DNA of 5,892 nucleotides from positions 1 through 5,892 of the forward strand of contig JADCGN010000037.1 of the NCBI GenBank assembly GCA_020249005.1. The letters run 5' to 3'. Within the stretch, counting starts at the first letter, position 1. Every line of letters begins with the position of its first letter. Source of the DNA: Alphaproteobacteria bacterium. GTDB lineage: Bacteria; Pseudomonadota; Alphaproteobacteria; UBA2136; UBA6156. Under the pieces are notes generated by a model that had not been told where the DNA came from, ran no database searches, and worked only from the letters and a program-made list of their open reading frames with translations. Below are positions 1-5,466 of the stretch, piece by piece. A program made the position numbers and the translations under genes.

Positions 1-406
1 AACCCGCGTCCGGAACGCCTTTCAGTGGGGCACCACATGCTTCGCCGCTGGAGCGTGCTGTGGGCTGGCCCAGCGGCCCGCCTACCCACAGGTGGTTACG
101 AAAGTTTAAGGCCGGCGCGGCAACCGCGCGCTTACCCGAGAGTGGCAGAGGGTTGGCCGAAACCTAAGCGCCACGCCACACAACAGCGGCTCAGGTTCGG
201 GGTTGTTAACCGTGCGCCCCAGCCAAGGGGCTTACAGGGTTAAGCAGCCATCGCGTAAGCGCCAGCGCTGGTGCGCGGACGGAAAGCGATCACGTTGCTT
301 TTGGCTTTGGCATTTATGTGCCTGATGGAATTTTTTAAGGCTGGTTCCACCCCCCGCCGCATGCACCCCGGGCTGTTGTGCGCCCCGTCGAAACCGGAAC
401 GCCCCC
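1..406 (-). ncRNA. ssrA: tmRNA (transfer-messenger RNA), one-piece form, 3' end cut by the window edge
   Basis: tmRNA rescues stalled ribosomes: charged with alanine it enters the A site, replaces the broken mRNA and adds a degradation tag. On the minus strand the RNA begins at 406 with GGGGGCG (5' acceptor strand), then TTCCGGTTTCGACGGGG, the near-universal tmRNA D-arm signature. GGTGCATGC follows, as in the E. coli P2/PK1 region, then the tag frame ending TAA at 240-242. The body contains stems such as GCCCC-TTGGCT-GGGGC and CCGAACCTGAG with CTTAGGTTTCGG, consistent with tmRNA pseudoknots. Near the left edge AAGCATGT and GGACGCGGGTT match the 3' P2 strand and the T-arm start of E. coli ssrA. 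Roughly 20-25 bases (rest of T-arm, acceptor strand, CCA) are missing. The 5' and 3' halves are contiguous and unpermuted, so this is not the two-piece type. SsrA is certain; the lineage is not. Confidence 0.97.
240..311 (-). other. ssrA: tmRNA proteolysis-tag reading frame (23 codons plus TAA)
   Basis: The most likely resume codon is GCC at 309-311, preceded by ATAAAT, which places U at -5 and A at -4 as in the E. coli element (UAGUC-GCA). A second GCC at 303-305 lacks this and would give 21 residues. The tag begins AKAKSN, passes through VIAFRPR and ends AGAYAMAA before TAA. The C-terminal small nonpolar residues (MAA) fit ClpXP/ClpAP recognition. The tag is longer and more basic than the usual 8-15 residue ANDxxx-ALAA type, and lacks the N-terminal AND part that binds SspB in E. 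coli. The resume codon is inferred from the pattern, not proven. Confidence 0.85.
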
Positions 407-449
407 ACGGAGACGCACTACCCGCAAAGCAATCGGGCAGCACGTTTTG

Positions 450-478
450 ATAATTGTGCAAAAATCTGTTGCTGTCAA
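450..478 (-). promoter_or_regulatory. sigma-70 type promoter of ssrA
   Basis: Read on the minus strand, a perfect -35 TTGACA (473-478) and a -10-like AATTAT (450-455, four of six consensus bases) are separated by exactly 17 bases. Transcription would start near 443, giving a leader of about 37 bases to be removed before the mature 5' end at 406, as expected for a tmRNA precursor processed by RNase P. A strong promoter fits an abundant RNA. It lies in the 99-base gap shared with the divergent helicase gene. Confidence 0.7.
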
Positions 479-496
479 GCCTTCCGGCATGATAAA
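469..496 (+). promoter_or_regulatory. possible promoter of the helicase gene, overlapping the ssrA promoter
   Basis: TTGCTG (469-474), 16 bases, then GATAAA (491-496) is the best plus-strand match before the helicase start at 506. It overlaps the -35 box of the divergent ssrA promoter. A start of transcription about 7 bases after the -10 would fall almost on the ATG, and no Shine-Dalgarno sequence is visible, so the message could be leaderless. Both boxes are only partial matches, so this is tentative. Confidence 0.3.
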
Positions 497-505
497 ACCA
501 GCGCC

Positions 506-2299
506 ATGACGGAACCCGCCGCCCCGCGCCAAGCCCCTGCCCGCTGGAGCGAGGCCGAGGAAGCGCAGCTGGCCGAAGGCTTGCGCGCCGGTTTGGATCT
601 TGCCGCCTTGGCCACCGCCCACGGCCGCAGCGTGGGCGCGATTGAAAGCCGCCTGCAGCAGCTGGGGCTGTACGATTACACCCCCTACAACACCGCCGTG
701 CAGGAAAGCGCCGTGGCCAGTGCCGAGGGCAGCGAACCCACCAGCGGCAAGCCCTGGCGCGAAGACGACGTGGCGCAGCTGTTGGCCACCTTCCACACCC
801 GCACGCAAAGCCCCTCCCCGGAAGCGGACTTACGCACCCTCGCCGCCACCTTGGGCCGCAGCCCGCGCGCCTTGGTGTTGAAGCTGGTGCAGCTTGGCGC
901 CTTGCAACCCACCGTGGCGGCAGAGCCCGTGCGCCGCATCGTCCCGCCCAAGGCCCCGGCGCCCAAACCCAAGCCAACCGCCCCTACCCCGCCCAGAACG
1001 TTGCAGAAAATCACCGTCACGCCGGAATTCCAAACCGCGCTGGCGGCCCTGAAGGAGGGCGAAAATCTGTTGGTCTTGGGCAAGGCCGGTACCGGAAAAA
1101 GCACCTTTTTACGCTGGGTGAAGGCCCAGTTGGCCAGTAAAAGCCCCGTGCTGCTGGCGCCGACCGGTATGGCCGCCTTGCAGGTGGGTGGGCAAACCGT
1201 GCACAGCTTTTTTGGCCTCAAGCCCCGCCTGATGCAAGGCACCAGCGACGACTGGCACAAGCCGCGCAACCCCAAAATTTACGGCCAGCTGCAGTTGCTC
1301 ATCATCGATGAAATTTCCATGGTGCGGGCCGACGTGCTTGACGCGGTAGACCGCTTCCTGCGCAGCTACGGCCCGCGCAAGAAGGTGCCGTTCGGCGGCG
1401 TGCAGGTGTTGCTGGTGGGCGATGTGGGCCAGCTGCCACCCGTGGTGCGGCGCGAGGAAGCCGAAGAATTCCACGCCACCTACAGCACGCCCTTTTTCTT
1501 CAGCAGCAACGCCTGGGCCTACGGCAGCTTCGGCACGGTGGCCTTCACCCACGTGTTCCGCCAAGCCGATGCCGACTTTGTGGCACTGCTCAATGCGGTG
1601 CGTGAAGGGCAACTCAACGGCGCCCAATTGGCGGTGCTGAATGAACGCGTCAGCGCCATGCCGCCCAGCGGGAGCGTGATTTTGGCGGCCCGCAACGCCA
1701 CGGTAGAGCGCATCAACAGCGCCGAACTGGCCAAACTGCCCGGCATCGAAAGCCAATACACCGCCATCAAAAAAGGCAGCATGGAAGAAACCGCCCTCAC
1801 CACCCCGGCCCTGTTGCAACTGAAGGTCGGCGCGCACGTCATGTTCACGCGCAATGACCCAAATGGCCGCTGGGTCAACGGCACGCTGGGCATCGTGCAA
1901 AAGCTGCTGGGCAACGCGGTCGAGGTGCGCATCAGCGCCGGGCCCACCACCGGCGAAGTGCACCGCGTGGAGCCCGTCACTTGGGAAGCCACGCGCTTCC
2001 GCCTGGGCGAGGATGAGCAGCCGGTGGCCGAGGTGGCGGGCAGCTTTACGCAGCTGCCGCTCACGCTGGCGTGGGCCGTCACCATCCACAAGGCGCAGGG
2101 GCAAACCCTGCCGCAGGTGCTGATCGACCTGGCCGACGGCGGCACCTTTGCCGAAGGGCAGCTGTACGTGGCGCTCTCCCGCGCCACCAGCCTGGCGGCG
2201 TTGCACCTCACCCAACCGATTGAACCCAAGCACCTCAAAACCCACCCGGCGGTGATGGATTTTCTCCACGCTTTGGGCACCGCCAACCACGCCGCTTAA
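506..2299 (+). CDS. Pif1/RecD-like superfamily 1 DNA helicase with two N-terminal Myb/SANT-like repeats
   Basis: A 597-residue ATP-dependent DNA helicase, expected to be cytoplasmic. Residues 14-55 and 84-133 form two similar helix-turn-helix units: each starts with W and acidic residues and ends with GRS-x-A-xx-(R/K)L-xQLG, the pattern of Myb/SANT or GcrA-like DNA-binding repeats. A proline/lysine-rich linker follows (about 134-165). The motor has Walker A GKAGTGKST (192-200), Walker B LLIIDEISM (264-272), the Q-loop GDVGQLPPV (305-313), motif V TIHKAQG (526-532) and motif VI LYVALSRA (553-560), in the Pif1/RecD2 order. The start at 506 is the only good ATG; the first repeat begins at residue 14, but no Shine-Dalgarno precedes it. 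It is divergent from ssrA and upstream of the ankyrin gene. A role in DNA repair or replication-fork maintenance is inferred; the exact substrate is unknown. Confidence 0.92.
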   Translation: MTEPAAPRQAPARWSEAEEAQLAEGLRAGLDLAALATAHGRSVGAIESRLQQLGLYDYTPYNTAVQESAVASAEGSEPTSGKPWREDDVAQLLATFHTRTQSPSPEADLRTLAATLGRSPRALVLKLVQLGALQPTVAAEPVRRIVPPKAPAPKPKPTAPTPPRTLQKITVTPEFQTALAALKEGENLLVLGKAGTGKSTFLRWVKAQLASKSPVLLAPTGMAALQVGGQTVHSFFGLKPRLMQGTSDDWHKPRNPKIYGQLQLLIIDEISMVRADVLDAVDRFLRSYGPRKKVPFGGVQVLLVGDVGQLPPVVRREEAEEFHATYSTPFFFSSNAWAYGSFGTVAFTHVFRQADADFVALLNAVREGQLNGAQLAVLNERVSAMPPSGSVILAARNATVERINSAELAKLPGIESQYTAIKKGSMEETALTTPALLQLKVGAHVMFTRNDPNGRWVNGTLGIVQKLLGNAVEVRISAGPTTGEVHRVEPVTWEATRFRLGEDEQPVAEVAGSFTQLPLTLAWAVTIHKAQGQTLPQVLIDLADGGTFAEGQLYVALSRATSLAALHLTQPIEPKHLKTHPAVMDFLHALGTANHAA

Positions 2300-2303
2300 G
2301 TGC

Positions 2304-2332
2304 TTGACAGACCCCACAAAACTCTCTAGCAC
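2304..2332 (+). promoter_or_regulatory. candidate promoter for the ankyrin-repeat gene
   Basis: A perfect -35 TTGACA (2304-2309) begins four bases after the helicase stop codon. Exactly 17 bases later lies TAGCAC (2327-2332), a weak -10 (three of six bases). It sits in the 71-base gap before the ATG at 2371 and would give the ankyrin gene its own transcript, with a leader of about 30 bases containing the ribosome binding site. Confidence 0.45.
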
Positions 2333-2370
2333 ACCTGCACACTTTTCTTTTGTGAGGGGGCCACGGGGCC

Positions 2371-2802
2371 ATGCCGAAACCTAACAAAGCCTGTCATATC
2401 GTGCAACGCGAACTCGCCGAACTGCTGGTGGCGGCGTTACACTACCGCAATATTCGGTCTGCCGTGTTGGCGCACCCGGGGCTGCACCCGGGCACGGCCT
2501 TGGCGGCGATTGCCGCCGTACCACCCAACAAGCTGCCCGACGATTACCTTAAGATCGTCCAAAGTTTGCTCAAGCGGGCGAAAGGAGACACCAAGCTTCT
2601 AAAGTGCGGATTGGGCCCTTGGCCGCCGGCGCTCATCAGTGCCGTACGCTACCACACAGAAGAATTTGCCCTGCTGTTGCTGGCCAACGGGGCAGACCCC
2701 AACGAAAGCTGCCTGGTGGGCCACAAAGCCTTGCCAGATGCCCGCTACTTAAAGCTGCAGCGCCTCGTCCAAGCGCTGGAACAGGCGGGAGCAACGGCGT
2801 AA
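2371..2802 (+). CDS. small ankyrin-repeat protein
   Basis: A 143-residue cytoplasmic-looking protein with no signal peptide or membrane segment. Residues 86-112 read as a recognisable ankyrin repeat (start PALISAV, end LLLLANGADPN). Residues 117-142 look like a second, capping half-repeat (KALPDARYLKLQRLVQALEQAGA). Weaker helix pairs at about 15-48 and 58-80 (including YLKIVQSLLKRA) may be degenerate repeats, giving three to four in all. Ankyrin repeats mediate protein-protein binding; no enzymatic motif is visible, so the partner and role are unknown. GAGGGG at 2354-2359 is a plausible Shine-Dalgarno, 11 bases from the ATG. The gene follows the helicase on the same strand but probably has its own promoter. 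A GC-rich stem-loop starts 8 bases after its stop codon. Confidence 0.8.
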   Translation: MPKPNKACHIVQRELAELLVAALHYRNIRSAVLAHPGLHPGTALAAIAAVPPNKLPDDYLKIVQSLLKRAKGDTKLLKCGLGPWPPALISAVRYHTEEFALLLLANGADPNESCLVGHKALPDARYLKLQRLVQALEQAGATA

Positions 2803-2810
2803 TCGATCAT

Positions 2811-2840
2811 GCCGCCTCGGCCCGTGTGGGCCGGGGCGGC
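2811..2840. terminator. GC-rich stem-loop between convergent genes, possible bidirectional terminator
   Basis: GCCGCCTCGGCCC (2811-2823) pairs with GGGCCGGGGCGGC (2828-2840) over 13 base pairs, one of them a G-T wobble, closing a GTGT loop. It lies between the plus-strand ankyrin stop (2802) and the minus-strand protease-like stop (2857), where a shared terminator is expected. Neither side has a strong T run (TTGCCGTTT on plus; GATCGATT on minus), so it is not a canonical intrinsic terminator. It may instead pause polymerase or protect 3' ends. Confidence 0.55.
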
Positions 2841-2856
2841 TTGCCGTTTCGCACCC

Positions 2857-3450
2857 TTAACTGAGTTTGCGCGTCCGTTTGTATAGGCTGTTCGGGCTTT
2901 CCGCCCACGGGCGCAGCAGAATCGTTTGGCTCGGCACGATGCGGAAATCCTTGCGCGTTTTCTGCGTCACACCGATGTTGGCCAGCCGCAGGTGGCTGAT
3001 GCTGTCGCTGTCGGAAAGCTTGAGAGTTGAAGGTGTGAGGCGGTGCACCAAGGTCCAATGCTCATGGGCCTTTTCCAAGCCCAAAATCGCCACCTGGTTT
3101 TGCTCGTTCACCTCCTCGCGCAAGCGGGTCACGAAGGTATTGATGCGCCAGGCCGGGCCATGCACCGGCTTTTTAAACACATTGGTGCGCACTTCCAGGC
3201 GCATCGGCGCGGGCACTGCGCGGTTGGCGGCGGCGATCACATCCAACAACTCGTGGTAGCCCAAACCGTCAAATACCGCGAGCGGCGCACTCTTGGCCAT
3301 TTTTTTGAACAGTTTGGCGGCGCGTTCGGCGCCGAATTGGTCGCCAAACAACAGCCGGTAGGCGTTGATCACCGCGTAAATGCCGCACAGGCCGTCCAGG
3401 CTGCCCTGGTTAAACGGCTCAATGCCCGGCAGAACGCGTGCGGCGGCCAT
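2857..3450 (-). CDS. putative papain-like-fold cysteine protease, family not identified
   Basis: A 197-residue protein that I cannot assign to a named family. Near the N-terminus, Q15, D19 and C22 lie in NQGSLDGLCGIYAVINAY (14-31). The spacing and the hydrophobic helix after the cysteine resemble the oxyanion glutamine and nucleophile of papain-like (C39/C1-type) enzymes. H131 in HEHWTLV and D147 or D149 in LSDSDS could complete the catalytic triad; HW followed by a strand and DSD is typical of that fold. No signal peptide or membrane segment is seen, so it is probably cytosolic. The tail is basic (YKRTRKLS). The start ATG is 3 bases beyond the wecC stop, in the same frame and without a clear Shine-Dalgarno, which suggests dependence on wecC translation. 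It could also be a transglutaminase-like or non-catalytic relative. It is the last gene of the minus-strand group. Confidence 0.75.
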   Translation of the reverse strand: MAAARVLPGIEPFNQGSLDGLCGIYAVINAYRLLFGDQFGAERAAKLFKKMAKSAPLAVFDGLGYHELLDVIAAANRAVPAPMRLEVRTNVFKKPVHGPAWRINTFVTRLREEVNEQNQVAILGLEKAHEHWTLVHRLTPSTLKLSDSDSISHLRLANIGVTQKTRKDFRIVPSQTILLRPWAESPNSLYKRTRKLS

Positions 3451-3453
3451 GGG

Positions 3454-4707
3454 CTACATCACCACCCGCAACGCATCGGCACGGCCGGCAAACAACCCCA
3501 CCGCATCCACCACCGGCTTGCCCGCCAACGCGCCTTCCGGCAACCGCTTGAAGGCGCTGTGCGCGGTCAGCGTCACCACCACATCGGCCTCACGCACCGC
3601 CTGTTCCAGCGGGGTCAGCGGCATTGTCCAGGTGCTTAAGTGCGGCTCCACCACCCGCAGCTCCAAGCCTGCTTTGGCGAGTGCTTCCACCACCGCGATG
3701 CTCGGGCTTTCGCGCAGGTCATCCACATCCGGCTTGTAGGCCAGCCCCAGTGCTGCCACCACGGGCTTGGCCTGGCCGGTGGCCTTGGCGGCGGCAAGCA
3801 CTTGCTGCGCCACCCACTGGGGCTTAGCGTCATTCACGCGCCGCGCGGTTTGCAGCAGCGGGGTTAAGGCGGGCGCGGCCTGCACGATGAACCATGGGTC
3901 CACCGCAATGCAGTGCCCGCCCACCCCGGCAGCGGGCTGCAGAATATTCACCCGCGGGTGGCGATTGGCCAGTTCAATGATCCGCCGCACGTTCAACCCC
4001 AGCGTTTGGCACACCAGGCTGAGTTCATTGGCAAAGGCAATCTGCACGTCGCGGCTGGCGTTTTCCACCAACTTCACCAGCTCGGCCTCGCCAGCACTGC
4101 AGGCCAACACCGTGCCTTGGCAAAAGCTCTGATACAACGCCACGCCGCGCGCGGTGGCGGCCTCGGTCAGCCCCCCCACCAGACGGTCATTGTGCACCAT
4201 TTCATGCAGCGTGTTGCCCGGAATCGCCCGTTCGGGGCAAAACACGTAATCGATGTTTCCCCCCAACTCCGGCCGCGCCGCCTCAATCACCTGGCGCACG
4301 TCGGTCTCGGTGGCGCCGAGCGGGCTGGTGCTTTCCAGCACAATCAGTTCTCCGCCCTGCAACAGCGGGATCAGGCTCTGCACCCCGGCCCGCACCGCGC
4401 CCATGTCGGCGGTGTGGGTCACGTGATCCACCGGGGTGGGGAGGCTCAGCACATAGGCTTCGGCCCAGCCCTTTTCCAGGTTCTGCGGCAAGGCGGCGCC
4501 ACCCAGCACCGCGCGCAGCCGCCCGCTGGCATGGGCGCTGGCCACCAAGTCATTCAGCCCGGGTTCGCTGAAGTCGGCCTGCCCGGCGTTCACGGCGGCC
4601 ACCGCGGCCGGGCGGATGTCGATCCCCACCACCTGGTGGCCGGCGCGCGCCAACACGGCCGCCATCGGCAGCCCCATGTAGCCCAACCCCACCACGGCGA
4701 TGCGCAT
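3454..4707 (-). CDS. wecC: UDP-N-acetyl-D-mannosaminuronate dehydrogenase (UDP-ManNAc 6-dehydrogenase)
   Basis: Oxidises UDP-N-acetylmannosamine to UDP-N-acetylmannosaminuronate with two NAD+, supplying a sugar for enterobacterial-common-antigen-like, capsule or O-antigen glycans in the cytoplasm. The length of 417 residues is normal for the family. The Rossmann motif GLGYMG (7-12) and acidic D30 bind NAD. ESTSPLG (125-131), CPER (157-160) and ELVKLVENASRD (209-220, with K212 and N216) are family signatures. GGHCIAVDPWFIV (263-275) carries the catalytic cysteine C266 and is the WecC-type form, not that of UDP-glucose dehydrogenase. GLAYKPDVDDLRESP (321-335) starts the C-terminal NAD/UDP-binding domain. 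GAGAGGG (4718-4724) is a Shine-Dalgarno 10 bases from the ATG. It ends in TAG, the only TAG stop among the genes here. No UDP-GlcNAc 2-epimerase (wecB) or glycosyltransferase is in the window. Confidence 0.95.
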   Translation of the reverse strand: MRIAVVGLGYMGLPMAAVLARAGHQVVGIDIRPAAVAAVNAGQADFSEPGLNDLVASAHASGRLRAVLGGAALPQNLEKGWAEAYVLSLPTPVDHVTHTADMGAVRAGVQSLIPLLQGGELIVLESTSPLGATETDVRQVIEAARPELGGNIDYVFCPERAIPGNTLHEMVHNDRLVGGLTEAATARGVALYQSFCQGTVLACSAGEAELVKLVENASRDVQIAFANELSLVCQTLGLNVRRIIELANRHPRVNILQPAAGVGGHCIAVDPWFIVQAAPALTPLLQTARRVNDAKPQWVAQQVLAAAKATGQAKPVVAALGLAYKPDVDDLRESPSIAVVEALAKAGLELRVVEPHLSTWTMPLTPLEQAVREADVVVTLTAHSAFKRLPEGALAGKPVVDAVGLFAGRADALRVVM

Positions 4708-4735
4708 CAGCCCACGTCCCTCTCTTATGGGGGTA

Positions 4736-4772
4736 CCTAAGCAGCTGTTGGGGTTGGCCTCAAGGGCTTAGG
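4736..4772 (-). repeat. inverted repeat across the rpe stop codon
   Basis: CCTAAGC (4736-4742) and GCTTAGG (4766-4772) are exact 7-base inverted copies separated by 23 bases, and the rpe TAA (4768-4770) lies inside one arm. In the minus-strand transcript they could form a stem in the 60-base rpe-wecC gap, about 12 bases upstream of the wecC ribosome binding site. There is no T run, so a terminator is unlikely. It may be a processing or translation-control structure, or chance. Confidence 0.35.
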
Positions 4773-5466
4773 GGCAAAATTTTTCGGAAATATTTTTCGT
4801 GCACTTAATGTTTTTCAATCGCTTAATATTATCCGCCGGCATACCGGCCCCAAACACCGCACTCCCCGCCACCGCCGCATGGGCACCGGTTCCGGCTACG
4901 GCGGCGATGGTCGCGGCGTTCACGCCGCCATCCACCACCACCGGTAGTACGGGGTGAATGGCATGAATTTCCGCCACTTTGGCCAACAACTCTGGGCGCA
5001 GCGCCTGCCCTCCGGCCCCGGCCGTAACGGTCAGCAGCGTCACCTGGCCGCAGGCCGGGTGGCGCAGCAGGTCGGCCACCGCTGCCACCGGCTCATCATG
5101 ATCGAGCGCCACCCCGGCCCGTACCCCGGCGGCGGCCACGGTGGCCAAAATTTCCGCCATGTTCTTACTATCTCCCGCCATTTTGGGGTGAAACACCAGG
5201 CTGGCCGGGCGTTCCGCCAACACCGCAGGCACCCACGCCGGGCCCGTCATCAGGTGGCAATCCAGCGGCAGCGTCACTCCCGCATGCCGCAAGCGTGGCA
5301 CTAGGTCGGCGCCAAAGGTGGTGCGGGAGGTGAAAGGCGGCGCCATAAAATCCAGGTGCAGCGCATCCGCACCACCCGCCTGGGCCGCCACGGCTGCCGC
5401 CACCAACGCCGCGGGTTCGCCGCCGATGGCATCCCATACCGCCAGCAAGGAAGGATAAAGTTGCAT
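4768..5466 (-). CDS. rpe: divergent ribulose-phosphate 3-epimerase family protein
   Basis: Expected to interconvert ribulose 5-phosphate and xylulose 5-phosphate in the pentose phosphate or Calvin pathway, using a metal-bound TIM barrel. The 232 residues carry S6 (YPSLLA), the metal/catalytic set H37 and D39 (LHLDFM), H71 (LDCHLM) and D179 (VVVDGGVN), and phosphate-binding GGQ (152-154) and AGSAVFG (200-206). Two signatures are altered: MDGxFVPN is replaced by MAPPFTSR (41-48), and NPGFGGQ by TAGAGGQ. A different sugar-phosphate substrate is therefore possible. The last 20 residues are an AT-rich, lysine- and asparagine-rich tail absent from ordinary family members. The start overlaps the comEC-like stop by one base (TAATG), and AAGGAG lies 8 bases upstream, indicating translational coupling. 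The family is clear; strict Rpe activity is less so. Confidence 0.82.
   Translation of the reverse strand: MQLYPSLLAVWDAIGGEPAALVAAAVAAQAGGADALHLDFMAPPFTSRTTFGADLVPRLRHAGVTLPLDCHLMTGPAWVPAVLAERPASLVFHPKMAGDSKNMAEILATVAAAGVRAGVALDHDEPVAAVADLLRHPACGQVTLLTVTAGAGGQALRPELLAKVAEIHAIHPVLPVVVDGGVNAATIAAVAGTGAHAAVAGSAVFGAGMPADNIKRLKNIKCTKNISEKFCP
4777..4830 (-). repeat. three imperfect 18-bp tandem units encoding the Rpe C-terminal tail
   Basis: Residues 213-230 read NIKRLK, NIKCTK, NISEKF: three consecutive six-residue units. The first two DNA units (4813-4830, 4795-4812) share AAyATTAAG at the start and AAA at the end; the third (4777-4794) has diverged. By direct count 42 of the 55 bases at 4776-4830 are A or T, in strong contrast to the GC-rich remainder of the gene. 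Slippage or insertion of a small repeat may have created the tail. Confidence 0.6.

Noticed and set aside
1..30. Integration (att) site at the ssrA 3' end
   Set aside because: The T-arm and CCA end, where integrases act, fall outside the window, and no integrase or direct repeat is visible here.
1..240. Possible RNase P RNA 3' end, suggested by GGCTTACAGG on the plus strand
   Set aside because: The other conserved RNase P blocks are missing, and the opposite strand matches tmRNA throughout, including D-arm, tag and T-arm.
25..243. 72-codon plus-strand frame at the left edge
   Set aside because: Lies entirely antisense to the tmRNA body and has no ribosome binding site or recognisable domain.
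335..808. 157-codon minus-strand frame
   Set aside because: Overlaps the tmRNA 5' end, the divergent promoters and the helicase start; it is a product of high GC content.
240..977. 245-codon minus-strand open frame ending AYAMAA
   Set aside because: Its 3' end is the tmRNA tag frame; the remainder is antisense to the helicase with arginine-rich, low-information composition. It is not a protein gene.
1109..2332. 407-codon minus-strand open frame
   Set aside because: Antisense to the helicase motor domain, which has all its motifs on the plus strand. Its His/Gly/Ala-rich product is a typical shadow in a GC-rich gene.
3043..3639. 198-codon plus-strand open frame
   Set aside because: Antisense to the protease-like gene and the end of wecC; no domain pattern of its own.
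3913..4740. 275-codon plus-strand open frame
   Set aside because: Antisense to wecC, whose family motifs are unambiguous; histidine- and glutamine-rich shadow product.
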